A stretch of DNA of 64,000 nucleotides from Bog-756 sp963725395 (GCA_963725395.1 CAVRYH010000005.1:476369-540368), one strand, 5' to 3'; shown: positions 1-8,702, counted from the first letter of the stretch. Made by a program: numbers and translations. Notes: generated by a model from the sequence alone, not told the origin.

Positions 1-438
1 GCCGCCGGGGGCCCGACCGTTGCGCTCGTCGGGGACCTGGCCTTCCTCCACGATGCCTCGGCCCTGGTGCGAACGGCAGAACTCGAGGCGAACCTGACCG
101 TGGTGGTCGCTGACAATGCCGGCGGCGGGATCTTCTCGTTCCTCCCGCCGGCCCGAAGCCTCGGCGATGCCCCGTTCGATCGCCTGTTCGGCACCCCGCA
201 GTCGTCGGACCCGGCCGAGGTGGCGACGGGCTTCGGCTGGCCGGTCGACGACCTGGGGCCCGGTGCCTCGCTCGACGCCTTCGATAACGCCCTCGACCGG
301 CGTCTGGCCGAGGGGGGCATGGCGGTCATCCGGGTCCGACTTCCGGACCGATCCGACAACGTGGCCCTCCACGATCGGATCATCGATGCGGTGGTCGCGG
401 CCGTCGACGATGCCGGTGGCGCCGCCTCCGAGTTCTGA
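1..438 (+). CDS. menD: MenD C-terminal part (truncated by window start)
   Basis: The last 145 residues of 2-succinyl-5-enolpyruvyl-6-hydroxy-3-cyclohexene-1-carboxylate synthase, the thiamine-diphosphate enzyme of menaquinone synthesis that joins isochorismate and 2-oxoglutarate. The frame is open from base 1, so the gene begins upstream. The ThDP/Mg motif is visible as GDLAFLHD at residues 11-18 and the asparagine of DNAGGGIFSFLP about 25 residues later, a pairing typical of MenD. The stop is at 436-438. The next gene downstream is convergent, so this looks like the end of a transcription unit. Confidence 0.9.
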   Translation, partial: AAGGPTVALVGDLAFLHDASALVRTAELEANLTVVVADNAGGGIFSFLPPARSLGDAPFDRLFGTPQSSDPAEVATGFGWPVDDLGPGASLDAFDNALDRRLAEGGMAVIRVRLPDRSDNVALHDRIIDAVVAAVDDAGGAASEF

Positions 439-509
439 CCGCTCGGAGGTGGCGCTGGACAGCGCTCTCGGTTCGACCAGGCGGAGCGACCGGGTCGGGC
501 CCGGCACAC

Positions 510-1991
510 TCAGCAGGGGCGCGGGTCGAAGCTCGGGATGCTCGTCGAAGGAGCGCCAGGCGTGGTGGAGGAGCTTGTGGCGCCGGCCGACGCCGGAGCG
601 GCCGAGGCCGGGCTGGTGGTCGTCGGGGTGGGCGGGATGAGGGCGAGGGGATTGCCGTCGGCGTCGATGGGTGGTGTGGAGATGGCGCCGAAAGGCCCTC
701 CGAGGAACTGGGTGATCGTGGCCGACGCCTCGTCGGGCTGGACCACCTCGACGTCTCCGGCCTGTGAAGAATCGGCTCCCACGGTGGGCAGCGTGTACGA
801 CTGGAGGTCCGATCCGGAAAAGGCGTGGTACCGCTCGGCGAGGGAGAACAGATCGTTGGCCGACAGACCGTTGTCCTTGCTGAAGTCGTGGACGACCGAG
901 GAGAGGAGCGAGTTGAGCCTCAGCGGATTGTAGGTGGACTTCGCCTTGTCCAGCGCCGCCTCGATGATCAGGTTCTGACGTTCGATCCTGCCGATGTCGG
1001 AGGTGGGATCCGAGTTCCACTGCCCGTCGGCGTAGTACTGGAAGTAGCGGGACCGGGACAGCGCGAGGGCCTGCGAGCCGTCGAGCACCTGACACCCGGC
1101 GGTGGGAACGTTGAGGCCCGAGTTGTTGTAGCAGGTCCCGGTCGAGCAGTCCTGGTCCCGTACCGGATACGGAAAGTCCATCGAGATCCCACCGAGGGCG
1201 TTGACCGCGTCCTCCAGTCCGAAGAAGTTGATCACGATGTAATGGTTGATGGGGATGCCGAATGTGTTCTGGATGGTCTGGATGAGGGCGTCGGGGCCGG
1301 CTCCGAAGGCGGAGTTGATCTTGTTCTGGGTCGAGAGTTGGCTGTTGGCCGGCATCCCCGACAGTGTCACGTAGGTGTCCCGCGGGATGGACAGCGACGA
1401 TGCGGTGCCCGTGGCCGGGTCCACACGGACGATCTTGATGGTGTCGCTCCGTTGCCCGCCGGCATTGGACTGGTTGCCGAATTGCTGCGCCTCGGCGGCC
1501 GTCTCTCCGACGCGACTGTCCGAACCGATGAGAAGCACGTTGTAGGGGGCACCGTTGGCCGCGGCGACGCAGCTCGGGCACGGTGACGAGGAGACCTTGC
1601 TCCACTGGTACTGGAAGTAGCCGTACCCGAGTCCGGCGATGACGAGGGCCAGCACCACGACGACGATGGCCACCCGGAGGATCCGCTCGGCCGGCCGTCT
1701 CCTGTGCCGCCGCCGCTTCCTCTTCGCCCTGCGGACCTCCCGCTTCGACGGGACGGCGATCTCGCCCCCGAGGATGGGTCCGGGGAACTCGCTCCCGCGG
1801 TCCGCGCTCCGCCCGACATTGGGCGAGGTGCCCCGCGGCCGCCCGGTCGGGACGCCCGAGGACCGTCCGCGCGGGAGGTTCCGGGAGGAGCCGGAATAGC
1901 CGGAATAGCCGGAGGCGCTGGAGTAGCTACGCGGCGTGTGGGGGTCGTCGGATGGCACAGGGGGTCTTGATCGCTCGTCTGGTCGGTGCAC
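510..1991 (-). CDS. LytR-CpsA-Psr (LCP) family cell-wall ligase
   Basis: A membrane-anchored LCP protein of 493 aa. The family transfers glycopolymers such as arabinogalactan or teichoic acids from lipid carriers to peptidoglycan outside the cell. The first ~100 residues are a cytoplasmic Ser/Pro/Arg-rich tail with a short GYSGYSG repeat. A single membrane helix follows at about 105-128 (VAIVVVVLALVIAGLGYGY). LCP hallmarks then come in order: NVLLIGSDSR, RSDTIKIVRVDP, LSIPRDTYV, NKINSAFGAGP and GRIERQN. The tail is Thr/Ser/Pro-rich. The start used is GTG at 1991, with no strong ribosome site seen. A later start inside the disordered N-terminus is possible. The polymer substrate cannot be told from the sequence. 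Confidence 0.88.
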   Translation of the reverse strand: MHRPDERSRPPVPSDDPHTPRSYSSASGYSGYSGSSRNLPRGRSSGVPTGRPRGTSPNVGRSADRGSEFPGPILGGEIAVPSKREVRRAKRKRRRHRRRPAERILRVAIVVVVLALVIAGLGYGYFQYQWSKVSSSPCPSCVAAANGAPYNVLLIGSDSRVGETAAEAQQFGNQSNAGGQRSDTIKIVRVDPATGTASSLSIPRDTYVTLSGMPANSQLSTQNKINSAFGAGPDALIQTIQNTFGIPINHYIVINFFGLEDAVNALGGISMDFPYPVRDQDCSTGTCYNNSGLNVPTAGCQVLDGSQALALSRSRYFQYYADGQWNSDPTSDIGRIERQNLIIEAALDKAKSTYNPLRLNSLLSSVVHDFSKDNGLSANDLFSLAERYHAFSGSDLQSYTLPTVGADSSQAGDVEVVQPDEASATITQFLGGPFGAISTPPIDADGNPLALIPPTPTTTSPASAAPASAGATSSSTTPGAPSTSIPSFDPRPC

Positions 1992-2081
1992 CGCCGGATG
2001 CGTCGGTGCGGCGTCGAGGGATCAGTCAGTTTCTCATGGCCCGGTCGGCGAATGGTGGCACCCCCGCCCCGGCAGGAGCCC

Positions 2082-3427
2082 TCACGAGTTGGTGGGTACC
2101 CACGATCCGTGGAATCCGAACGGGACCCGGGCGGGCAGGTGAACCGTGGCGACCGGTGGCCCGGCAAACGAAGTGGCGTCGAGAATGACCAGGTCGCTGG
2201 CGTCGCGTTCGGCGTCGTAGACGACGCTGAGCACCCACCCCTCGTCCTCCGCTCGGCCGTCGCCGGCCCGGACGAACACCGCCTCCCCGGGGAACGGTGA
2301 GGTCCCGGGTCGAACCGGGTGGACTCGTCCCGGACCAGGTCGTACTTGATGAGCCCCTCGAAGCTCGGCTCCTGCGGCCGTTGCCCGAGCCGGGTGCAAT
2401 ACCCGTACCGGTGGGGGAGACCCGCCACCGCCGGGTCGATCCGGGGGAACTCGGCGGCGACGTCGTCGAGCCTTTGCTCGACGACCTGGTTGTGCGCCAG
2501 GTCCACTGTCCACCGGGCGAGGACCGGCAGCACGGAGGCGATCGCCTCGCCCGGAGCCGTGTCGAACGCCCGGTCGTAGCGCAACACGTCGAGCACGACG
2601 GTGTCGCCGTCGTCGTAGCAGTTGAGGACGTGGAAGACGTACACCGGGTCGATGCCGACCCACTGGACGTCCCCATTTCCGCCGGACCGGGGCATGACGC
2701 CGATGCGGGCGCCCGCCTCGGGCATCCAGCGGTAGGGCAGGGCCCGCCCCCCGGTGGCGAGCTCCAGATCGAACACCACCGGAAGGTCGAGGAAGACCGC
2801 CCGGGTGGCGGTGACGCCGAAGTCGTGCAGCATTGTGGCCCTCGGGATGTCGATCTCCTCGGTGCGGACGAGGACTCCTGTGGCGTCGGCGACGTGGTAC
2901 CTGAGGAACGGCGGCCCGAAGACGTCACTCCCGAAGAACACCAACTCACCCGAGTCCGGGTCGACTTTGGGGTGGGCGGTCATCGGTGACGCCAGCCCCC
3001 CGTCGAAGTCGAAGACCCTGGCGCGGTCCAGGCCCGGGGAGAGCGAATGGGGGAATCCCGACTCGACCAGCGCCAGGGTGTGTCCCCCATGGCGGATGAC
3101 ATGGGTGTTGGCGGGTCCGTCGAGCGGCTCCGCCGGTCCACTCGGTGGCGGCGTGCCCTGCGTCGAGGCCAGGGCCCTGGTCCTCACCCAGCGGTTGCGG
3201 TACCCGGTGGCCTTCCCGCCGGCCAGCGAGATCGCATGGATCATCCCGTCGCCGGCGAACCAGTGGTACCTCGTCTCGTCCGACGGCACGAGCGCAGGGT
3301 TCGGCCCGTTTCGGAGCAACTGCCCCTCCAGGTCGGGTGGCACCACACCGCTCACCTCGAGTTCGTGGTCCTCGGTGCGTTCGACGTGCACAGGGGCGAA
3401 GTTCCCCTCGAGGTACGGATTGGGCAA
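2082..3427 (-). CDS. Carotenoid cleavage oxygenase, frameshifted
   Basis: Carotenoid oxygenase (RPE65/CCD family, non-heme Fe(II) dioxygenase), about 448 aa once corrected. The N-terminal NPYLEGNFAPV and RNGPNPA, the YHWFAGDGMIH stretch and several conserved His regions are typical. The frame breaks in the last third: the sequence up to STRFDPG (near 2310) must continue in another frame as SPFPGEAVFVRAGDG to reach the stop at 2082. One base appears to be missing from the GGG/CCC run at 2304-2309. I prefer TTG 3427, because it has a GAGGAG ribosome site 6 nt upstream (3434-3439) and puts NPYLEG at residue 3. An ATG at 3493 is the alternative. Substrate unknown. Confidence 0.82.
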
Positions 3428-3477
3428 CGCTGGCTCCTCACCATGGGGCCCGACCGGACCGGACGGACGAGGAACCG

Positions 3478-3483
3478 ATCGTA
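3478..3483 (-). promoter_or_regulatory. -10 box for the carotenoid oxygenase gene
   Basis: TACGAT read on the minus strand. A transcript beginning about 7 nt downstream would carry the GAGGAG ribosome site and the TTG start at 3427, but would begin after the ATG at 3493. This supports the TTG start. No good -35 is seen. Confidence 0.4.
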
Positions 3484-3563
3484 GCGTCACCATTCCGGTG
3501 ACCTCGGGTGACGTCGACGAACGGTCGGACCGCGCCGGTACCCCGACGTGGCAGGCTGAGTCC

Positions 3564-4850
3564 ATGGCCGACCTTGTCGCGGATCTCCGATTCCGGGGAC
3601 TGATCCACCAGATGACCGACCCCACCCTCGGGGATCGACTCGATGCCGGTTCTCTCACCGCCTACACCGGGTTCGATCCCACCGCGGACAGTCTGCACGT
3701 GGGCCATCTCCTCCAGGTGTGCACCCTCCGGCGACTGCAGTCGGCCGGTCACCGGCCGATCGCCGTGGCCGGGGGCGGCACGGGTTTCGTGGGGGACCCG
3801 GGGGGAAAGTCCGAGGAGCGAACGCTCCTGGACGACGAGACGCTCGAGGCGAACCTGGACGGCATCCGCGCCCAGCTGTCGAGGTTCATCGACCTCGGGA
3901 CGGGCGATCACGACGGTCGGGCGCTGCTGGTCAACAACGCGGACTGGTTGCGGCCACTGGGGCTGTTCGAGTTCCTGCGCGACGTGGGCAAGCACTTCAC
4001 CGTCAACCAGATGGTGGCCAAGGACTCGGTGAGGTCCCGGCTCGAGCGGGCCGATCAGGGCATTTCCTACACCGAGTTCAGCTACATGCTCCTCCAGGCC
4101 TACGACTTCCTCCACCTGTTCGATGCCTTCGGGTGTCGGCTCCAAGTGGGCGGCAGCGATCAGTGGGGGAACATCACGATGGGGATCGAGCTGGTGCGAA
4201 AGATCCACCAGGACCAGGTCTGGGGAATGACCACCCCACTGGTCCTGAAGGCCGACGGCACCAAGTTCGGGAAGACGGAGACCGGGACGGTCTGGCTCGA
4301 CGCCGGGCGGACCAGCCCGTACCAGCTGTATCAATTCTTCCTCCGGAGCGAGGACGCCGTCGTCGGTTCCTATCTCCGCTTCTTCACGTTCCTCCCTCAC
4401 GAGGCGCTCCTCGAGTTGGACCGGTCCACCGCCGAGCGCCCCGAACGACGTGACGCCCAGCGTCAGTTGGCCCGAGAGGTGTGCACGCTGGTGCACGGTT
4501 CCGGCGAGACGGCTCGGGCCGAGGAGGCGGCGGAAGCCCTGTTCGGTGACGGCGTGACCGGTCTCGACGAACGCACTCTCCTCGACGTGTTCGCAGAGGC
4601 ACCGTCCACTGCGGTCTCGCGCACCCTCCTCGACCACGGCCGGCTTCCCCTCGTCGACCTCCTGGTCGACACGGGCCTCGAGACGTCGAAGACCCGCGCC
4701 CGGTCCACGGTCGAGGGTGGTGGCGCCTACGTGAACAACCGGCGCGAGCGCGACCCCGACCGGACGATCGGGGTGGGCGACCTCGTTGCCGGGCGGTACG
4801 TCATCCTCCGCCGGGGCAAGCGGGACTACCACCTGGTGAGCTTCGGATAG
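3564..4850 (+). CDS. tyrS: Tyrosyl-tRNA synthetase
   Basis: Class I tyrosyl-tRNA synthetase, 428 aa, the usual bacterial length. It charges tRNA-Tyr in the cytoplasm. The HIGH-type motif is HVGHL near residue 50. The KMSKS-type loop reads KFGKTETG near residue 237, the TyrS form in which the motif is KFGKT/S. YTEFSYMLLQAYDF and QVGGSDQWGNI match the tyrosine pocket and the QxGxSDQ motif. An S4 RNA-binding domain lies at the C-terminus (about 360-420). The start is ATG 3564, preceded by no obvious ribosome site or close -10. A terminator-like hairpin follows. Confidence 0.97.
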   Translation: MADLVADLRFRGLIHQMTDPTLGDRLDAGSLTAYTGFDPTADSLHVGHLLQVCTLRRLQSAGHRPIAVAGGGTGFVGDPGGKSEERTLLDDETLEANLDGIRAQLSRFIDLGTGDHDGRALLVNNADWLRPLGLFEFLRDVGKHFTVNQMVAKDSVRSRLERADQGISYTEFSYMLLQAYDFLHLFDAFGCRLQVGGSDQWGNITMGIELVRKIHQDQVWGMTTPLVLKADGTKFGKTETGTVWLDAGRTSPYQLYQFFLRSEDAVVGSYLRFFTFLPHEALLELDRSTAERPERRDAQRQLAREVCTLVHGSGETARAEEAAEALFGDGVTGLDERTLLDVFAEAPSTAVSRTLLDHGRLPLVDLLVDTGLETSKTRARSTVEGGGAYVNNRRERDPDRTIGVGDLVAGRYVILRRGKRDYHLVSFG

Positions 4851-4858
4851 AGCGAAAC

Positions 4859-4885
4859 CTCCCCCCGGAGAGGGACTCGGGGGAG
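4859..4885 (+). terminator. Hairpin after tyrS
   Basis: CTCCCCC (4859-4865) pairs with GGGGGAG (4879-4885) around a 13-nt loop, 9 nt after the tyrS stop. There is no T tract, as is common for terminators in high-GC actinobacteria. Confidence 0.45.
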
Positions 4886-4927
4886 AACGTCGCGTCGTGC
4901 CGGGGCCGGACTCGGACGCGCCGGTCC

Positions 4928-4933
4928 TACACT
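4928..4933 (+). promoter_or_regulatory. -10 box for leaderless DUF3151 transcript
   Basis: TACACT followed by exactly 7 nt and then the ATG at 4941. This matches the TAnnnT-N7-start layout seen repeatedly in this window and implies transcription starting at the start codon. No convincing -35 hexamer. Confidence 0.55.
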
Positions 4934-4940
4934 GGCCCGC

Positions 4941-5414
4941 ATGACCAGCCCCGCCAGCAGCGCATCCGACTCCTCCGCGGTGCGGCTGACCTCCGGTCTC
5001 CCCGAAACGGTGCTCCCCGAGGATCCCGAGCCGGTCCGGTCCGGGCTCGCCGCCGCCATGACCCAGCCAGGGGAACGCCGTCGCCATACCGTGTCCGACG
5101 TGGTGCGTTCCGCTCCACGCTCGTCGGCTGCCTGGGCCATGCTCGGATCCCTGGCCAGGGACGACATCGAGGCCTACGCCTACTACCGGGTCGGCTACCA
5201 CCGGGGCCTCGACGCGCTCCGGGGCGCCGGCTGGAAGGGCTCGGGCACGGTCCGGTGGGCACACGAGCCGAACCGTGGGTTCCTGCGGTGCCTCGACGGG
5301 TTGCGCTCGGCGGCGGGGGCCATCGGCGAGCACGACGAGGAGGAGCGGTGCGCCCAGTTCCTCCGCCAGCTCGACCCCGCCTGGCGACCCGACTGGACGG
5401 GTATTCCGACCTAG
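4941..5414 (+). CDS. DUF3151 family protein
   Basis: 157 aa, a conserved actinobacterial protein of unknown function. The family signature is clear in the second half: YYRVGYHRGLDALRGAGWKG, then WAHEPNRGFLRCLDGL and a C-terminal stretch ending CAQFLRQLDPAWRPDW. No membrane segment or catalytic motif is recognised. The start ATG 4941 lies 7 nt after a TACACT -10 box, so the mRNA is probably leaderless. The stop TAG shares its last base with the GTG of the lipoprotein gene (TAGTG), so the two are probably co-translated. Confidence 0.85.
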   Translation: MTSPASSASDSSAVRLTSGLPETVLPEDPEPVRSGLAAAMTQPGERRRHTVSDVVRSAPRSSAAWAMLGSLARDDIEAYAYYRVGYHRGLDALRGAGWKGSGTVRWAHEPNRGFLRCLDGLRSAAGAIGEHDEEERCAQFLRQLDPAWRPDWTGIPT

Positions 5415-6025
5415 TGGCCCCCCACGGCCTCACTCCCGGTTCCCCGCGTCCCGACCGCACGGTGCCTCCGAGAGCCGGACGGCCGGGGCCCACCGCACCA
5501 AGGGGCCGCGGAGGTGCGGGCAGGTGGGCGGCGGCGGGTGCCTCTCTGCTCGGTGCGCTGGTGCTGGCCGGGTGCGCAGGCCCTGGGCTGGCGGCCCACC
5601 CGGCGAAGGCGGTGTCCTCCTTCATGAGCGGACCGGGTGGCGGCTCGGCGATCGGCCAGGTCGAGGTGGACAGCCAGAACATCGACCTGGCCGTCCGCAA
5701 ACACGATCCGAGCTCCGCCCTGCGGACGGTCTGCGCGCTCTTGACCAACGATGCCCTGACGGCCATCGGCGATCTCCCGACACCGGACCCCGCGCTGACC
5801 GACGACCTCAACAATGCGTTCACCGTCGGTGCGGCGGCCGGCAAGGACTGCTTCAACGGCGCCACCGGAGACGAGCCGCTGCTCCGCCGGTCGGCAGCGG
5901 AACGGACCAAGCTGGCCTCGTTGCTCACCGTGGCCGTGGAGCGCGTCGAGGCCGTGACCGGACACACACCCTCGACGTCGACGACGCTGGCACCGAACCA
6001 GTCGCTCGACCCCTTCGGAACCTGA
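5414..6025 (+). CDS. Putative lipoprotein of unknown function
   Basis: 203 aa. After an unusually long Arg/Pro/Gly-rich N-region of about 40 residues comes a hydrophobic segment ending in the lipobox LLGALVLAGC, so Cys (about residue 53) should be lipidated and the rest exported. The mature part is mostly helical-looking (ALRTVCALLTNDALTAIGDL) with two further Cys and ends in a Thr-rich tail. I do not recognise a family. GTG 5414 overlaps the DUF3151 stop by one base. A shorter version beginning nearer the signal peptide would need a different start codon. Confidence 0.6.
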   Translation: MAPHGLTPGSPRPDRTVPPRAGRPGPTAPRGRGGAGRWAAAGASLLGALVLAGCAGPGLAAHPAKAVSSFMSGPGGGSAIGQVEVDSQNIDLAVRKHDPSSALRTVCALLTNDALTAIGDLPTPDPALTDDLNNAFTVGAAAGKDCFNGATGDEPLLRRSAAERTKLASLLTVAVERVEAVTGHTPSTSTTLAPNQSLDPFGT

Positions 6026-6027
6026 CC

Positions 6028-6597
6028 GTGGGTCCGGCCGTCCCCCAGCGGGATCCTGACGCCTTCGACCGGATGCGGCGCAGAGTGCTCTGGTCGATGC
6101 CCACGGGGCTGTTCGTGGTGGGCAGCCGCCACGGCGACCGTCGCAATCTCATGACGGCCAACTGGGTGATGCAGGTGGCCACTGTGCCCAAGCTCGTGGC
6201 CGTGGCGGTCGAGTCCGGGTCGCTCACCCGGGAGCTCATCGAATCGGGTGGAGGATTCTCGGTGAGCATCCTCGCCGTCGGGCAGCGCGCCGTCATTCGG
6301 CGATTCGTGAAGCCGGTGGAGGACGTCGTCGTGGATGCCGCCGGCCGGGCCACCTCGCTGCAGGGGGAGCCGGTGCGCGAGGTGGGTGGCGGGCTCCCCT
6401 GCCTCTCCTCCGCCCTGGCCTGGCTGGCCTGCGATGTCCGGGAGGCCCTCCGTTGGGACGGATTGGCCGAGCAGCCGGTGAGCCATGTGCTCTTCGTCGG
6501 GGAGGTGGTCGACGTGGGGGAGTCGGAGGTGGTCCGGGACGGCGATGCCGGCGAGGTGCTGGCCATGTCGGACACGAGGATGAACTACGGGGGATGA
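6028..6597 (+). CDS. Flavin reductase-like (FMN-binding split barrel) protein
   Basis: 189 aa, flavin reductase-like domain. The MPTGLFVVGSRHG start, NLMTANWVMQVATVPKLVAV and the SLTRELIESGGGFSVSIL stretch match the flavin-binding core of this family, which reduces FMN/FAD or binds flavin for partner oxygenases. Start GTG 6028 lies 2 nt after the lipoprotein stop; an internal ATG at about residue 15 is possible. It is probably the third gene of the DUF3151-lipoprotein transcript. The physiological partner cannot be named from the context. Confidence 0.75.
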   Translation: MGPAVPQRDPDAFDRMRRRVLWSMPTGLFVVGSRHGDRRNLMTANWVMQVATVPKLVAVAVESGSLTRELIESGGGFSVSILAVGQRAVIRRFVKPVEDVVVDAAGRATSLQGEPVREVGGGLPCLSSALAWLACDVREALRWDGLAEQPVSHVLFVGEVVDVGESEVVRDGDAGEVLAMSDTRMNYGG

Positions 6598-6630
6598 CCC
6601 TCTCCGGGGCCGTTTCCGGCGTCCGGAGGT

Positions 6631-6867
6631 TCAGTCGGCCGCGGGGGGCTGGGGCGGCCTCAGGTCGACCCGGAGCGTGAGGATCCCGTCGTCGATGACC
6701 GCCTCGGCGTCGCCCACAATGGCGAAGTCCATGAAGTCGAGCTGGGCCTGCTTCTTGAATCGCTCTCGGTCGGGGCCCTCGACGGGCGGAAGGCCACGGG
6801 ACCGAACGGCATCCGCCCTGGCCCGAAAGCGCTCCACCATGGCTTGGGGATCGAATTCTTCGGGCAT
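6631..6867 (-). CDS. Small conserved-looking protein, unknown function
   Basis: 78 aa: an Arg-rich helical N-terminus (PQAMVERFRARADAVRSRGL) then FKKQAQLDFMDFAIVGDAEA and a short beta-rich end (DDGILTLRVDL). No family is recognised with confidence. It is supported by good codon structure and a TACCAT -10 box 6 nt before the ATG, which implies a leaderless mRNA. Convergent with the flavin reductase gene. Confidence 0.6.
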   Translation of the reverse strand: MPEEFDPQAMVERFRARADAVRSRGLPPVEGPDRERFKKQAQLDFMDFAIVGDAEAVIDDGILTLRVDLRPPQPPAAD

Positions 6868-6873
6868 GATCTG

Positions 6874-6879
6874 ATGGTA
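6874..6879 (-). promoter_or_regulatory. -10 box for the 78-aa gene
   Basis: TACCAT on the minus strand, 6 nt before the ATG at 6867. Same leaderless layout as other genes here. Confidence 0.45.
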
Positions 6880-7009
6880 CCGGCGCGGCCGCCGCGCGAC
6901 GAATGACCACGCTGCGCACTACACTGGCTGCCAGTGGTGATCGGTGGACACCCGGTCAGCGCACCGTCGGGTGAGGTGCCACCTCTGGGTGGGGCAAGGA
7001 GTTGTTTCC

Positions 7010-7219
7010 GTGAAGAAGGGACGCCATCGGCGCTTCGAAGAGGCGCGCAGTCTGAAGCGGTCGGTCGCCACCGCGAGTCGGCGGTGCCCGGAGTGCGGCG
7101 CGGAGCCGGATGACAAGCACGCGTCGTGGTGCCTGGCCACCGAGGACGACTACGACGAAATCCTGGGCACATCTCCGAAGCCGAACGCCCTGGCGGAGGA
7201 CGACCCGCTGGCCGAGTGA
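7010..7219 (+). CDS. Small Cys-containing (zinc-ribbon-like) protein
   Basis: 69 aa. A basic N-terminus (KKGRHRRFEEARSLKRS) is followed by RRCPECGAEPDDKHASWC, which offers a C-x2-C pair, a His and a further Cys as possible zinc ligands, then an acidic tail. Start GTG 7010 is chosen because AAGGAG (6996-7001) sits 8 nt upstream. Function unknown; it could be an RNA- or DNA-associated accessory protein, but nothing here proves it. Confidence 0.6.
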   Translation: MKKGRHRRFEEARSLKRSVATASRRCPECGAEPDDKHASWCLATEDDYDEILGTSPKPNALAEDDPLAE

Positions 7220-7277
7220 CGACCGTGGTCCCCGGTCCCGGGTTTGGGGCCGGACCCGCCGACGGGGCGGTTCCGGC

Positions 7278-8027
7278 TCAGCGACGGACGGCGGGGTGGG
7301 GCAGGAGCGTGGCGACCGCCCTCGGAGCGGTCCTCTCATCGAGGTAGGCCGCCAACCGCTTGTACACCTTCTTGCCGGCCATCGTCTCGAGCTCGGTGCG
7401 CATGGTGACGTAGACGGGCTCGTGGCCGACGAACGCGTCCGGGTCTTCGGTGCACCACCAGTGGAACTCCTCGCCGCCCTCACCCCAATGTCGACGGTCC
7501 CACTGGCGGACGACGGAGGTGACCCGGCCGTCGGGCGCCGTCTCGTCCTCGCGACGGAGTGGAAGCTGCCAGCACACCTCGGGCTTGAGGTCGACATGGC
7601 TCCGGCCCTGGGCCTCGGCCGCCTTGTGCAGCGCACACCCGGGGCCGGCCGGGAACCCGGGCCGGTTCAAAAAGATGCAGGCCCCGTCGACCAGGCGGGT
7701 GCCGAGGTCGCCGTCCGCCAACTTCTTCACCACGCCCTTTCGCCCCTGCCGATGGAACTGCCACAGTTCGGTAGGGAGATCGGCGGCGGCCCGTTCGACC
7801 CTGCGGGCGTCCTTTTTGTCCGTGAAGTGGGCGCCGTAGGAGCAACACCCTTGGACCAGTTCGGGCGCCGGCCCGGTCAGAACCCCCTGGCAGCCCTGGC
7901 CGAAGATGCACGTCCAGGCGCTGGCCAGGAAGGTCACGTCGAACAGCCAGGTGCGCTCCTCGTCGGGATCGTCGAAGCTCACCCACTCGTGGGTGGATGC
8001 GGGAACGTGCTTGTTCGGAGGCGACAC
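7278..8027 (-). CDS. Cysteine-rich conserved protein, unknown function
   Basis: 249 aa with a striking cysteine set: WTCIFGQGCQG, then GCCSYGAHF, GACIFLNRPG, GPGCALHK, PEVCWQL and WWCTED. The pattern recalls metal-chelating YkgJ/DUF3109-like proteins, but I cannot assign it with certainty. No signal peptide or membrane segment. GTG 8027 is the first start before the conserved region and lies only 18 nt from the nfuA start on the other strand. Transcription of both probably uses overlapping -10 boxes. Confidence 0.65.
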   Translation of the reverse strand: MSPPNKHVPASTHEWVSFDDPDEERTWLFDVTFLASAWTCIFGQGCQGVLTGPAPELVQGCCSYGAHFTDKKDARRVERAAADLPTELWQFHRQGRKGVVKKLADGDLGTRLVDGACIFLNRPGFPAGPGCALHKAAEAQGRSHVDLKPEVCWQLPLRREDETAPDGRVTSVVRQWDRRHWGEGGEEFHWWCTEDPDAFVGHEPVYVTMRTELETMAGKKVYKRLAAYLDERTAPRAVATLLPHPAVRR

Positions 8028-8038
8028 CCCCTTATGAT
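8011..8038 (+). promoter_or_regulatory. nfuA promoter, overlapping a divergent -10 box
   Basis: TTGTTC (8011-8016) and TATGAT (8033-8038) are separated by 16 nt, and TATGAT is followed by 7 nt and ATG 8046. On the minus strand CATCAT (8039-8034) overlaps it and stands 6 nt before the divergent GTG 8027. The two predicted start points are 18-19 bp apart and symmetric, as expected for a bidirectional promoter. Confidence 0.55.
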
Positions 8039-8045
8039 GACAGGC

Positions 8046-8702
8046 ATGAGTGAAGCCCGTGAGGAGGTCCGTCCGGTCCTGACCGTCACGGCCGACGCCC
8101 GCGCCACCGTTCTCGACGTCCTGGCCAACGAGCCCGACTCGTCCGCGCTGGCCCTGTGGCTGGAGGTCAGTGGCGTCAACGACGGGGCCTACACCTACGA
8201 CATGTATTTCCAGGCGCTGGCCGATGCCGGCCACGGAGATGTGGTCCAACAGGATGACGTGCTTCCCGTGGTCGTGCCCGCGGCCAGTGCCGAGCGCCTG
8301 CAGGGTGCCACCCTGGACTTCGTGACCGACGCCTCCGGCGAGGGGGGGTTGGTGATCGTCAATCCGAACACGCCTCCTGCACCGACGCTGCAGGGGCTCG
8401 CCCCCGGTGCCTCGGTGGATCTTTCCGACCCGCTGGCTCAGCGCGTGGTGGCCGTCCTCGACGAGCAGGTTAATCCGAGCATCGCCGCCCATGGCGGCCG
8501 CGCCGACCTCGTTGCCGTCGAGGACGCGTCGGTGTACCTGCGCCTCAGCGGGGGCTGCCAGGGTTGTGGGATGGCCAAGGCCACGCTCTCCCAGGGGATC
8601 GAGGTCATCCTGCGCGAGGCGATCCCCGAGTTGGCCAACATCGTCGACGTCACCGACCACGCGGACGGGACCAACCCCTACTACGAGCCGGCACACAGCT
8701 GA
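8046..8702 (+). CDS. nfuA: NfuA-like Fe-S carrier protein
   Basis: 218 aa, a two-domain Fe-S cluster carrier. Residues 1-105 resemble an A-type (IscA/HesB) scaffold (LALWLEVSGVNDGAYTYDMY) but lack its three cysteines, as in E. coli NfuA. Residues about 120-200 are a NifU C-terminal domain with the cluster-binding C-x2-C in GGCQGCGMAKATLSQGIE. It would deliver 4Fe-4S clusters to client enzymes in the cytoplasm. ATG 8046 is preferred over the ATG at 8037, which lies inside the -10 box. No other suf/isc genes are nearby. Confidence 0.85.
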   Translation: MSEAREEVRPVLTVTADARATVLDVLANEPDSSALALWLEVSGVNDGAYTYDMYFQALADAGHGDVVQQDDVLPVVVPAASAERLQGATLDFVTDASGEGGLVIVNPNTPPAPTLQGLAPGASVDLSDPLAQRVVAVLDEQVNPSIAAHGGRADLVAVEDASVYLRLSGGCQGCGMAKATLSQGIEVILREAIPELANIVDVTDHADGTNPYYEPAHS

